IMG/VR virus record: IMGVR_UViG_3300004279_000008
Location: 1 to 28,395 of that record
Origin: a virus
Length of the DNA stretch: 28,395 bases
Strand: one strand, 5' to 3'
Position numbers and translations under genes: made by a program. A model generated the notes under the pieces. It did not search any database. It was not told the origin of the DNA and saw only the letters and a program-made list of their open reading frames with translations. Shown here one piece after another: positions 6,201 to 12,827 of the stretch (positions are counted from its first letter, which is position 1; each line of letters begins with the position of its first letter).

Positions 6201-6776
6201 TTATGATGCGCATGTTATTATTTCAAATTCGTTTTGTGGTTTTTTCCAATTAAAACTTTTTAAAACCATTTCGGCGCGTTCATCGTATTTTTGTTTTTCT
6301 TCTTCATTTAGTTTTCGGTATTCAAGTTCATTTTTTGTATACCCATCAAATCTTATTATTTTATGTTCTTTTATTGTGTTTAATGCTTCAATATGTTTTT
6401 TTTCTAATTCAATAAAACTTTTTTGTATGCCTAATAATTTTGATAATTGGCTATATTCAAATTTAGATGATACATTAAAATGACTCTCTAAAATATCATA
6501 GTATTCAATTTCACTTTTTTTGTATACAATAAATTGGTTGCAAGCATTAATTGCGGTTGCGTGATTATATGATTTTATTTCCGAATATTTTGATAGGTGT
6601 TTTGCGATACCCTCATAAGTCATTTTAAATTTGGTTCTTAGTATATAACAAAAGAATGCGCGATGTTCAACAATTAAGCGCACCCTAGTTTTTTTGTATA
6701 TATCTATTGATGTTATTTCAAGTAAAAGGTTATATGCTTCTTCAGGTGTTTTTAATAGTTTAAAGTTTTTTTCCAT
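6201..6776 (-). CDS. DnaA domain IV-like DNA-binding protein
   Basis: A 191-residue protein. Residues 30-82 resemble the C-terminal DNA-binding domain of DnaA: an RVRLIVEHRAFFCYILR helix, then MTYEGIAKHL and YNHATAINACNQF. The last matches the DnaA signature [DN]H[TS]T[VI].[NH]A. It lacks the AAA+ ATPase domain of DnaA. The remainder is helical with a lysine/glutamate-rich part (about 125-175). It could recognise the phage origin, recruit host replication proteins or regulate genes. It overlaps the preceding MazG-like gene by 17 bases. The domain call rests on the motif only. Confidence 0.65.
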   Translation of the reverse strand: MEKNFKLLKTPEEAYNLLLEITSIDIYKKTRVRLIVEHRAFFCYILRTKFKMTYEGIAKHLSKYSEIKSYNHATAINACNQFIVYKKSEIEYYDILESHFNVSSKFEYSQLSKLLGIQKSFIELEKKHIEALNTIKEHKIIRFDGYTKNELEYRKLNEEEKQKYDERAEMVLKSFNWKKPQNEFEIITCAS

Positions 6777-6945
6777 TGCTTTGTAGCTTTTGAATATAAA
6801 GTGCGGCGTCCATAAGTTCTTCTTTAAGGTGCTGCAAGAAATCGTCTTTGTTATTGTCTTGTAGTGTTGTTTTATATTTGTCTATGCCCACGCAGCTTCT
6901 TAAATCAAATTCGCGTTTCAGGTCTTCAACGATTTTATCTTTCAT
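6760..6945 (-). CDS. Small MazG/NTP-PPase-like protein (61 aa)
   Basis: The start is placed at the ATG at 6945, which overlaps the exonuclease stop as ATGA. An ATG ten codons upstream is open but would overlap the exonuclease by 34 bases. The 61 residues contain VGIDKYKTTL and HLKEELMDAALYIQKL, the pattern of a phage all-alpha NTP pyrophosphohydrolase-like (MazG-type) family in which an EE-x-x-DA helix binds metal. Only one helix-loop-helix half is present, so it may be non-catalytic or act as an oligomer. Function inferred weakly as nucleotide metabolism. Confidence 0.55.
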   Translation of the reverse strand: MKDKIVEDLKREFDLRSCVGIDKYKTTLQDNNKDDFLQHLKEELMDAALYIQKLQSNGKKL

Positions 6946-7655
6946 TTTGTTCTTAATTTTAATAGGTGATAGCACTCAGCGTATTTTTGCCTTGCCTTGC
7001 CTTTGTATTTTTGTTTAAATAATTCGTACATCTTTTTTGTGTATTGGTATTTTGTGTCGCAATCTTTTAAATATTTCTTTGCAAATACGCGGCCACGCCC
7101 ACGAAACATATTTACATTATCGGCGGTGTCCCCAATTATCATTTGTTCGTAAAAATTATACATTGCTTCATCTTCGGAAATATCAAGTATTTCTTTTTTT
7201 GAGTAATAATAATTATAAATCAAAGCCGGAAATTGTCGGTAGTCTTTATCAATTGAGCAAATCATAACTTCATTGCGGCCTATGTCATCAGAAATTTCTT
7301 TCCAGTACCTAGCAACAATATCATCAGTTTCAATACCATACCCCCATATACTATCATAGTAATCTTTAACATACTGGTGCATTTCATTTAATAGTGGTGG
7401 CAATTCTTGTTTTTTTCTATTGGCCTTATATGTTGGTGTTATAAGTTTACGGAAATTCCCCTTTGAACCACTAAAGGTCAAAACCTTGTCGATTGGCATT
7501 TGGTCTTCAAGGTCATTAATTATTTTCATATAGGATTGGTCGAATTTATTTCTTGCATCTTCTATGTCTTTATAGTAAAGGTCATCATCTGGGTTTTCCC
7601 TTTTACGATAGCAACTTGCAAAAATTAAACTATCGGCATCTATTAATAAAATCAT
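6942..7655 (-). CDS. 5'-3' exonuclease (PIN/FEN-like)
   Basis: A 237-residue nuclease of the phage 5'-3' exonuclease (T7 gp6/FEN-like) class. Acidic metal ligands appear in MILLIDADSL (D6, D8), IETDDIVARYW (109-112), CSIDKDYRQF (134-138) and IIGDTADNV (175-180), the last starting the helix-hairpin DNA-binding region. This is the full set of family motifs. It likely removes RNA primers or generates 3' tails for recombination by the Rad52-like and SSB proteins encoded upstream. It overlaps the 92-aa gene as ATGA. Confidence 0.85.
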   Translation of the reverse strand: MILLIDADSLIFASCYRKRENPDDDLYYKDIEDARNKFDQSYMKIINDLEDQMPIDKVLTFSGSKGNFRKLITPTYKANRKKQELPPLLNEMHQYVKDYYDSIWGYGIETDDIVARYWKEISDDIGRNEVMICSIDKDYRQFPALIYNYYYSKKEILDISEDEAMYNFYEQMIIGDTADNVNMFRGRGRVFAKKYLKDCDTKYQYTKKMYELFKQKYKGKARQKYAECYHLLKLRTK

Positions 7656-7930
7656 GATAAAGCTTCTTTAATCATTTCAAGGTGCATTTCTTGCATCTTC
7701 TTTTGTTCTTTGGTTACCATTCTTATAATTGATGGTAAGTCCTTGTAAAGTTGGTCAATGTCCATCACAAGGGTTTTTTCGTCATTATCATAATATATAT
7801 ATAATTCACCATCATTACAATATAGTGTTTCTGTTTCACCTACATAAGTATGTGTTCTTGCATGTTGCAATTCTTCTTCAAGCCTTACAATTTTTTCTTC
7901 CAATTCTTTTATTCTGTTATCGTGTCCCAT
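7652..7930 (-). CDS. Coiled-coil hypothetical protein (92 aa)
   Basis: ATG at 7930, 92 residues. The N-terminus (IKELEEKIVRLEEELQHAR, about 7-25) has heptad spacing typical of a short coiled coil. A beta-rich middle follows (ETLYCNDGELYIYYDN) and then a helical C-terminus rich in Lys, Glu and Met. It overlaps both neighbours: 22 bases with the 56-aa gene, and the exonuclease by ATGA. Probably a small oligomeric accessory protein of the replication block. No family recognised. Confidence 0.6.
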   Translation of the reverse strand: MGHDNRIKELEEKIVRLEEELQHARTHTYVGETETLYCNDGELYIYYDNDEKTLVMDIDQLYKDLPSIIRMVTKEQKKMQEMHLEMIKEALS

Positions 7931-8079
7931 TTGTCTATTGTTATATTAAGTTTTAAATAATTCTTTTTACCGGGTTTTATTTGGTAATTAATTTGAACAT
8001 CGGTTATTTCACTATCTTGGGTAGTATGATATTCAATTTGTTTTTTCAGTTTTTCCCAAGCCGTTTCGTTTACTTCCAT
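7909..8079 (-). CDS. Small hypothetical protein (56 aa)
   Basis: ATG at 8079 and stop at 7911-7909 give 56 residues beginning MEVNETAWEKLKKQIEYHTT and ending TIDKWDTITE. It has an N-terminal helix followed by two beta strands (EITDVQINYQI and NYLKLNITI). No cysteine cluster or membrane helix. A 66-base gap separates it from the nuclease gene upstream, one of the few gaps inside the early block. Function unknown. Confidence 0.5.
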   Translation of the reverse strand: MEVNETAWEKLKKQIEYHTTQDSEITDVQINYQIKPGKKNYLKLNITIDKWDTITE

Positions 8080-8102
8080 TTGTTTTTTTGATTAATATAA
8101 AA

Positions 8103-8133
8103 GCAATATACATAAATCATAGTTATTTACAAA
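8103..8133 (-). promoter_or_regulatory. Weak Bacteroidota-type promoter candidate
   Basis: On the minus strand TTTG (8133-8130) is followed after 19 bases by TATATTGC (8110-8103), which departs from TAnnTTTG at the last two positions. It lies in the 66-base gap before the 56-aa gene and could give an internal start. Low confidence because the region is very AT-rich. Confidence 0.25.
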
Positions 8134-8145
8134 ACTATTAACAAC

Positions 8146-8568
8146 CTAATCAGGTGAAATATTTATATTTATTCTAACCGCTTGGTTTTCTTTAAGCAAG
8201 TATACATCTTTGTGTAATCTTTTTTTTGTGTATACGCTTGTATCTGGGCAATACTTTTTGACCGGCTTGGGCATTTCTAAAGTATCAAGCCAATACATAA
8301 AATTGCCTTTAGGATCGTTGACAAAGAAAATCTTTACTATGTCTTTATCTAATGCCATAAGTGTTTCATATTTATCACTTTCAAGCATTTTGTCTTCATA
8401 GTATTTTTTTCTAAATTTCATTTCAATAACACAATCTTTACCCTTTGGGGTTTTTCCGATAGCATCATAAGTTTTATTTCCGGTGCCGCAATGTTGTAAG
8501 TCCCAACCATCAAGGTTAAGAAGAAACACAACCGCTTTTTCCCAATCATTTATTGTTTTAATTTCCAT
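8146..8568 (-). CDS. Putative PD-(D/E)XK nuclease (140 aa)
   Basis: A 140-residue protein with a likely PD-(D/E)XK core: an N-terminal helix (NDWEKAVVFLLNLDGWDLQ), then YDAIGKTPKGK with D35, and CVIEMKFRKKYY giving the E49-x-K51 pair. The strand-turn-strand spacing fits restriction-endonuclease-like or resolvase-like folds. The C-terminal half is beta-rich with a KDIVKIFFVNDPKG strand. Likely roles are Holliday-junction or branched-DNA cutting, or degradation of host DNA. It overlaps the 69-aa gene by 11 bases. The fold call is from motif spacing only. Confidence 0.6.
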   Translation of the reverse strand: MEIKTINDWEKAVVFLLNLDGWDLQHCGTGNKTYDAIGKTPKGKDCVIEMKFRKKYYEDKMLESDKYETLMALDKDIVKIFFVNDPKGNFMYWLDTLEMPKPVKKYCPDTSVYTKKRLHKDVYLLKENQAVRININISPD

Positions 8569-8767
8569 TGTCCCAGATTATATTTAAGTCTTTTATCCAA
8601 CCTTTAATTGTCTTTGGTGAACATGTACATGGTTTATAAAAGCGATGCTTATAGTATTCACTATGAAGCTTACATATTAATTCATATTCTATTGTGCTTA
8701 AAGTTGTTTTTGGGTTTGACCTGAAATCACTCCAAATTTCAAAATCTTCTTTACTAAATTTTACCAT
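8558..8767 (-). CDS. Conserved C-x-C microprotein (69 aa)
   Basis: ATG at 8767, overlapping the 48-aa gene by seven bases. Within the 69 residues is the stretch LICKLHSEYYKHRFYKPCTC followed by SPKTIKGWIKDLN. I recognise the pairing of CKLHxxY with KPCxCSPKTI-x-x-WI as recurrent in Bacteroidota phages. Cys and His residues could form a small zinc site, and the C-terminal helix could contact nucleic acid. It lies between two nuclease-like genes. Function unknown. Confidence 0.65.
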   Translation of the reverse strand: MVKFSKEDFEIWSDFRSNPKTTLSTIEYELICKLHSEYYKHRFYKPCTCSPKTIKGWIKDLNIIWDNGN

Positions 8768-8907
8768 CTTTGAATTTTTATTTTGTTTAACTTTTTTCTT
8801 CTTTTATTGCAATTACATTTAGTACCCCAATGTTCATTGTATCGGTTAACTAAATATTTAATTCCGGTATACTTTGTAATGTAATGTATCATATTGCCTA
8901 GTTTCAT
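8761..8907 (-). CDS. Small basic C-x-C protein (48 aa)
   Basis: ATG at 8907 overlaps the upstream nuclease stop as ATGA, and the stop is at 8763-8761. The 48 residues start MKLGNMIHYITKYTGIKYLV and carry CNCNKRRKKLNK near the C-terminus. TGIK followed by a C-x-C-x-KRR-x-KLN tail is a pattern I recall from many Bacteroidota phages and prophages. Strongly basic, so nucleic-acid contact is plausible. It immediately precedes the second C-x-C microprotein. Function unknown. Confidence 0.65.
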   Translation of the reverse strand: MKLGNMIHYITKYTGIKYLVNRYNEHWGTKCNCNKRRKKLNKIKIQRW

Positions 8908-9392
8908 GTTTTTAAATTTTCGCGTTTATTATAATATGCTTTTGTATATCCAAACATTTTGCAACCCCATTCACTTATTTCATCATAACTGCAAGTGTAA
9001 AATTCGGCGGTGATTTTATCTATTATATAAATAAACCAATAACAATCTACTTTAGTTTTACCTTTTGTATGTGATAATTCATTTACTAATATATGTGCGC
9101 CGTTAAAATGTTCGGTTGTTTTTATATCAATTCTGCTTTTGCTTGTTTTTAAATCAGCATCATGTGTTGGTGTTTTTGAAACTAAGTCAACCATTTCAAA
9201 TTCTATGTCATTATTGGTTAAATAGTCTAATGCTATTAATTCGCCAAGCACTCCAATTGTATCGACATGTTTTTGCTTTACACCCCTATTGTGTGTTTTC
9301 TTTTTATATTTTTCTTTATTAAGAATAGCCCTAGCATTACCAATTTCTTCGGCTATTTTCCAAAATGACTTAGGGAAATTATACTCTATCAT
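8904..9392 (-). CDS. Putative PD-(D/E)XK nuclease (162 aa)
   Basis: A 162-residue protein. The helix TIGVLGELIALDYL with E51, the segment HDADLKTS with D78/D80, and RIDIKTTEHF with D89-x-K91 give the order of a PD-(D/E)XK active site. The rest is alpha/beta with an aromatic strand VDCYWFIYII. Phage proteins of this layout are usually endonucleases acting on phage or host DNA. It starts at the ATG overlapping the sigma factor stop (ATGA). It is not evidently related to the 140-aa nuclease-like protein. Confidence 0.65.
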   Translation of the reverse strand: MIEYNFPKSFWKIAEEIGNARAILNKEKYKKKTHNRGVKQKHVDTIGVLGELIALDYLTNNDIEFEMVDLVSKTPTHDADLKTSKSRIDIKTTEHFNGAHILVNELSHTKGKTKVDCYWFIYIIDKITAEFYTCSYDEISEWGCKMFGYTKAYYNKRENLKT

Positions 9393-9871
9393 AATAATTT
9401 TTTTAGTTTTTTCTTTACCTTTTGATATGTGTTATATAAAGAATAGTATTGTATTTTACTTTTTCTTGAAAATTCGGCGATACTTTCATCACCTGAATTT
9501 ATTATTTCAAATACTTTACGGTCATACCAAAACATTTGTGATAATTCTTTTTGTACTTTATCATAAGGTTCTTGGTAGTTTACATCATTGATAGATAATT
9601 GTACGTTTTCTATTGATACCAGATTTATGTTTTTACCCTTTCGATTATAATCATAAAACAATGTTCTTAGCGTTTTGAAAATATAATAGTAGTTTATTTC
9701 TTTTTCGTTGTACATTATATCTAAGCCTTTTTTTTCTATTAAAAGCATTATTTTAATATACATTTCTTGTGTTAGATCTTCGGCTAATTCTTTTTTGCAA
9801 CCAAAAGACATACAGATTTGCACCCAGTCTTTATGTTTTTTTGCAATAAGCTTCATTGTTTCTTGTATCAT
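9389..9871 (-). CDS. Sigma-70 family RNA polymerase sigma factor
   Basis: A 160-residue ECF-sized sigma-like protein. The AEDLTQEMYIKIM segment (30-42) matches sigma region 2, followed by an aromatic/basic part (YYYIFKTLRTLFYDYNRKGK, about 62-81) in the place that melts and binds the -10 element. C-terminal residues 125-160 (DESIAEFSRKSKIQYYSLYN, then KVKKKLKK) form a region 4-like helix-turn-helix. It should redirect host RNA polymerase, and the natural target is the phage late genes. The CGTTATATA elements are candidates. It starts one base after the ATPase stop. Confidence 0.75.
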   Translation of the reverse strand: MIQETMKLIAKKHKDWVQICMSFGCKKELAEDLTQEMYIKIMLLIEKKGLDIMYNEKEINYYYIFKTLRTLFYDYNRKGKNINLVSIENVQLSINDVNYQEPYDKVQKELSQMFWYDRKVFEIINSGDESIAEFSRKSKIQYYSLYNTYQKVKKKLKKLL

Positions 9872-9872
9872 A

Positions 9873-10709
9873 TCATTTTAATGGGTCATATAAATTATTA
9901 ACTATTGTGGGCAAACCTTTTTCATTTACTTCAAAGCTGAATGTGTCAAAAGCATACCCACGACTTCGACCACATTTAACTGATGTGTAACCTTTGTTCA
10001 CATTATTTTCTTCTAAAAGTATTGTAGTTTCACTTTTTTTTTCAAGTGCCGAACCTAGGTGGCCGGTTCCAAGTTTTGCGCTTCCAAAGTTTTGGTGAAT
10101 TACATTTATGATATGACAATTATTTTGTTGTGAAATTCGCATTAAGGCACTTACTAAACTATTGCAAGATTTTATATCGTTAACATCATTACACATATCG
10201 GCCACACCATCTAAGATGACCAATGATGGTTCTTTTATGTTTTCCCTTAAATAGTATTCAAGAAATTTTAATCTATCAACATAGCTAATTGTACGCAATG
10301 CAAAAGTATTGTATTTGTCTTTTGGAATTTTTGAGTCCATTTGTAAAGGCCTTTGGAAAACCCGGCTTGCATGATAATTTGATTGCTCGGTATCAATATG
10401 AATTAAACTTCCATTACCCCTATGCCCTTTTATCTGGCCACCATAAATATTTGAACCGCTTAAATACGCGCTTGCTAAAAGGCTGCAAAAGAAGCTTTTA
10501 CGGGTTTTTGGGGGCGCGGTAATTGTACTGATATTGCCATACGTGCAAATTCCGATTGGTACTATTGTATCACCTTTATCAGAATGTATTACTTTTTCAC
10601 CATAGCTTATTGCCGTAGGTGGGTAGTCTATTTTTTTTTCAATGTCAATGAAACAAGTATCTGCGATAAATTCCATTAGCATGTTTTCTTCTGTTTGTTT
10701 TTCTGTCAT
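9873..10709 (-). CDS. RecA-like ATPase (AAA_25/RepA-type helicase-like)
   Basis: A 278-residue RecA-fold ATPase. The P-loop region TAPPKTRKSFF (64-74) keeps the Lys-Ser pair but lacks the usual GxxxxGK glycines. A conserved DTEQ (106-109) supplies the catalytic glutamate, Walker B is LVILDG (163-168), and a motif III-like HQN is at 205-207. These match the AAA_25/RepA helicase-like class used by phages and plasmids in replication or recombination. There is no primase domain. It is preceded by a terminator-like hairpin after SSB and followed by the sigma factor. Confidence 0.75.
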   Translation of the reverse strand: MTEKQTEENMLMEFIADTCFIDIEKKIDYPPTAISYGEKVIHSDKGDTIVPIGICTYGNISTITAPPKTRKSFFCSLLASAYLSGSNIYGGQIKGHRGNGSLIHIDTEQSNYHASRVFQRPLQMDSKIPKDKYNTFALRTISYVDRLKFLEYYLRENIKEPSLVILDGVADMCNDVNDIKSCNSLVSALMRISQQNNCHIINVIHQNFGSAKLGTGHLGSALEKKSETTILLEENNVNKGYTSVKCGRSRGYAFDTFSFEVNEKGLPTIVNNLYDPLK

Positions 10710-10721
10710 TCGTTAAATGTA

Positions 10722-10760
10722 TAAAAAAAAGGTGCAAGTTAAAAACCTACACCCTTTAAA
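10722..10760 (-). terminator. Imperfect hairpin with T run after SSB
   Basis: On the minus strand AAAGGGTGTAGG pairs with CTTGCACCTTT, with one bulged G, and is followed by eight Ts ending at 10723. It lies between the SSB stop and the ATPase start and probably attenuates read-through rather than fully stopping it, since no strong promoter follows. Confidence 0.5.
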
Positions 10761-10772
10761 AGTTATTATTAA

Positions 10773-11090
10773 TTAAAATGGCAAGCCATTGTCTTCATCT
10801 TTTAATTTTGGTATTGCACTTTCAAAAGATGGTTTTTCTTCACGCTCGGCAACTTCTATTTTACCATCAGATACCCAAACGACTTTACCATTACCCAAAT
10901 ATGTTTTTTGCATTTTGGCTTCACGTTGTTCTTTACTCTGGCTATCTACAATCGCGACATTATTTCCATATCTTGTTTCGTCTTGTAAAACGATACTAAA
11001 ATTATAAAATACGGCACCATCGCGGCCTTTTACGAATTTTTCCTTTGGTAGTTTATCTACCCTTATACTAGCATTAATAATTGCACTCAT
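10773..11090 (-). CDS. ssb: Single-stranded DNA-binding protein
   Basis: A 105-residue OB-fold protein starting with ATG at 11090. An N-terminal strand (IINASIRVDKLP) is followed by GRDGAVFYNFSIVLQDE and KVVWVSDGKIEV. The C-terminus is a low-complexity linker ending in the acidic tip DEDNGLPF, equivalent to the DDDIPF tip through which bacterial SSB recruits partners. Shorter than bacterial SSB but typical for phage. It is adjacent to the Rad52-like annealing protein, consistent with a recombination and replication role. Confidence 0.85.
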   Translation of the reverse strand: MSAIINASIRVDKLPKEKFVKGRDGAVFYNFSIVLQDETRYGNNVAIVDSQSKEQREAKMQKTYLGNGKVVWVSDGKIEVAEREEKPSFESAIPKLKDEDNGLPF

Positions 11091-11117
11091 TGTTTATATA
11101 TATTTATTGATTAATAT

Positions 11118-11654
11118 TTATTTTTTTGCGGTGAAATCACCCCACTTAAACCTTAGTTTTCCTTTATGATCTTTGCAAGCAATACCCTTTAATTTATGGC
11201 CATCAAATTCACTATGCCATTTCCAATCTTTAAGTTTTAAGTCCCAAGTTTGTTTAACCCTTTGACTCTCAATTTTAAATTCGTTTTGCTCTAGTTTTAT
11301 TTGAATTACCGGGTAGTCATATAATTCAATGCCAATACCTAAATTAAAGCATGCGCGTTTAAAACTATCAGATGCCAAACCTTTTTGACTATCGGCCATA
11401 CTTTCGGTGCCGGTATCTTCTTTTGATACCCATTGTTTATTTTCATTGTCCCAAAGTGAAACAATACAATTTTTATTATCTCTGGTATGTTCACGCTTCC
11501 AACCTAGAACACCACAAACTTCATTTAGTCTTTTGATGTCAACCCTTGCATCTTTGTATGCTAAGATTGTAGCGTACCCACCTTTGTTAATTGATTGCAC
11601 CCTAAAGTCAATATCTTCTATCGCTAGGGGTTTTGATAAATTTTTTAATTCCAT
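11118..11654 (-). CDS. Rad52-like single-strand annealing protein
   Basis: A 178-residue protein with the Rad52/22 phage annealase pattern: AIEDIDFRVQSINKGGYATI and LAYKDARVDIKRLNEVCGVL near the N-terminus, then a GW-x-R region, and DTGTESMADSQKGLASDSFK with RACFNLGIG around residues 80-108. The acidic E-x-x-x-D-x-x-KG-x-x-SDSFKRA block is the most characteristic. It should anneal complementary strands during recombination-dependent replication with SSB and the 5'-3' exonuclease. It overlaps the 48-aa gene by ten bases. Confidence 0.85.
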   Translation of the reverse strand: MELKNLSKPLAIEDIDFRVQSINKGGYATILAYKDARVDIKRLNEVCGVLGWKREHTRDNKNCIVSLWDNENKQWVSKEDTGTESMADSQKGLASDSFKRACFNLGIGIELYDYPVIQIKLEQNEFKIESQRVKQTWDLKLKDWKWHSEFDGHKLKGIACKDHKGKLRFKWGDFTAKK

Positions 11655-11791
11655 TTTGTTTCTTGTTTAAATATTTGTGATACTTCTATTTGTGCTTTAA
11701 GTTCTTCAATTCTATTACACAAGGCTTCTATCCTATATGTATATTCGTCAAATTTAGTCTTTGCGGTTTCTTTTGAATAGTTATTTTTCAT
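11645..11791 (-). CDS. Small coiled-coil protein (48 aa)
   Basis: ATG at 11791 (TAATG with the upstream gene) gives 48 residues, with a helical, heptad-like stretch FDEYTYRIEALCNRIEELKA. It ends four codons inside the next gene, so the two are probably translated in concert. Charged and helical with no membrane segment. It may be a small partner of the Rad52-like protein, but that is only positional inference. Confidence 0.5.
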   Translation of the reverse strand: MKNNYSKETAKTKFDEYTYRIEALCNRIEELKAQIEVSQIFKQETKWN

Positions 11792-11940
11792 TACTGAATA
11801 TTTATTAAAGTTGACTTTGCTACATCTAATCTTTTATTTATAGATAGTTGCGTAAAAGCATCTAAGTTAATAACTGCAAATCTTAATTGACTTTCAAGGT
11901 GTTTAATTTCTTGCTTTAAATCGTGTTTTTGTGTTTTCAT
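11791..11940 (-). CDS. Small coiled-coil protein (49 aa)
   Basis: ATG at 11940, with the stop overlapping the next ATG as TAATG. The 49 residues begin MKTQKHDLKQEIKHLESQLR and form a likely continuous amphipathic helix through INLDAFTQLSINKRLDVAKS. Same length class and charge pattern as the following 48-aa protein, so the pair may form a heterodimer. This is inference. It follows the HTH gene after a short gap. No family recognised. Confidence 0.5.
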   Translation of the reverse strand: MKTQKHDLKQEIKHLESQLRFAVINLDAFTQLSINKRLDVAKSTLINIQ

Positions 11941-11956
11941 TCTGTTTTGTTTTAAA

Positions 11957-12142
11957 TTAGTTTTTCAGGTCTTTTTTCATTACGGCATCGATTATTTCTT
12001 GCCTATCAAAAATAATTAGCCGGTTAAACCTATAAGGCGTTAATTGTTCGGCTTTAATTAAATTGTTAATTGTACCTACTGAACATCTTAAAAGTTCGGC
12101 GGCTTCGGTTTTGTTTAAAAATAAAGGTGGTTCTTTTTCCAT
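11957..12142 (-). CDS. Helix-turn-helix (excisionase/MerR-like) DNA-binding protein
   Basis: A 61-residue protein with FLNKTEAAELLRCSVGTINN and LIKAEQLTPYRFNRLIIF, the winged helix-turn-helix layout of the HTH_17/excisionase family: helix AAELLRCS, turn, recognition helix GTINNLIKAEQL, then a wing with RFNRLIIF and a RQEIIDAVMK helix. With no integrase in the window it is more likely a transcriptional regulator than an excisionase. It is the first gene downstream of the Bacteroidota-type promoter at 12170-12200 and may control that early operon. Confidence 0.75.
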   Translation of the reverse strand: MEKEPPLFLNKTEAAELLRCSVGTINNLIKAEQLTPYRFNRLIIFDRQEIIDAVMKKDLKN

Positions 12143-12169
12143 TTAGTCTTATTAAAGATTAATAATGCC

Positions 12170-12200
12170 CAAATGTATACAAAAAAATACAATAAACAAA
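12170..12200 (-). promoter_or_regulatory. Bacteroidota-type promoter of the early operon
   Basis: On the minus strand TTTG (12200-12197), 19 bases, then TACATTTG (12177-12170) match the Bacteroidota consensus TTTG-N19-TAnnTTTG exactly. It is 28 bases upstream of the HTH gene start. Its -33 element overlaps the T run of the upstream terminator, a very compact back-to-back arrangement. It should be used by the host housekeeping sigma factor soon after infection. Confidence 0.75.
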
Positions 12201-12231
12201 AAAAAGGGCTACTTAAAAAAGCAGCCCCCTT
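12198..12231 (-). terminator. Rho-independent terminator after NinG
   Basis: On the minus strand GGGCTGC (12227-12221) pairs with GTAGCCC (12212-12206), including one G-T wobble that works only on this strand, with a TTTTTTAA loop and an eight-T run ending at 12198. It separates the NinG unit from the early operon promoter. Confidence 0.7.
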
Positions 12232-12295
12232 AATTTACTTTATACCGAAGATGTATAAAGACTTCAACTTAAACAGAACAAGTGACAAATATATG

Positions 12296-12709
12296 TTATT
12301 TCATTTTATCTACCAATTCTTTATAGTAATTTATTTTATCTAATAATTCATCATTTGAAAACTTTACAACTTCTTTTGATTTTACATAAAGTTCTTCGGC
12401 GGTACCATCACCAAATTTTTTATCTAAATTTTTACTAAATATAAATTGTTGGCCGTAATTATAAACATTACAAGAAACACATTGTGGCATGCAATTTTTA
12501 TCTTCCCACCGGGTAGCATAATTTTTTCTTGACTGGAAGTGGCCGCATTGCATACCATCACCATACCAATGGGTTACTTTACCACAAGTAAAACAAGAAA
12601 CATTTCCAAGATTATCAGCATCTTTTAACCGAATGTATTGGCTAAATATTGCATCTAGTTTCTTTACAATTTTACTTCTTGATAATTTTTTTGGTTTTTT
12701 AGATGGCAT
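12296..12709 (-). CDS. ninG: NinG-like recombination endonuclease
   Basis: A 137-residue protein of the lambda NinG (Rap) family, a Holliday-junction and D-loop endonuclease. Zinc-binding residues are CFTC (C39, C42), CGHF (C55, H57) and CMPQCVSCN (C73, C77, C80), with a basic N-terminus (PSKKPKKLSRSKIVKKLD). Lambda NinG is longer (about 200 residues), so this version lacks part of the C-terminus but keeps the metal-binding core. It overlaps the preceding 42-aa gene by 11 bases and ends before a terminator. Confidence 0.85.
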   Translation of the reverse strand: MPSKKPKKLSRSKIVKKLDAIFSQYIRLKDADNLGNVSCFTCGKVTHWYGDGMQCGHFQSRKNYATRWEDKNCMPQCVSCNVYNYGQQFIFSKNLDKKFGDGTAEELYVKSKEVVKFSNDELLDKINYYKELVDKMK

Positions 12710-12827
12710 TGTCTATGACTTCAATTATATGCCTAAGTTGGCTTTTTTCAAATTCACCAAGCGATTTATCGTCTATAATTAATAAATAATAATCTTTCCT
12801 AACTTCAATACATTTTGTGTTTTCCAT
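12699..12827 (-). CDS. Small acidic protein (42 aa)
   Basis: ATG at 12827 follows a promoter and gives 42 residues: MENTKCIEVRKDYYLLIIDD, then a helical C-terminus (EFEKSQLRHIIEVIDNAI). The stop lies 11 bases inside ninG, suggesting coupling. A short beta hairpin followed by a helix is predicted. Acidic. First gene of a two-gene unit with ninG. Function unknown. Confidence 0.55.
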   Translation of the reverse strand: MENTKCIEVRKDYYLLIIDDKSLGEFEKSQLRHIIEVIDNAI

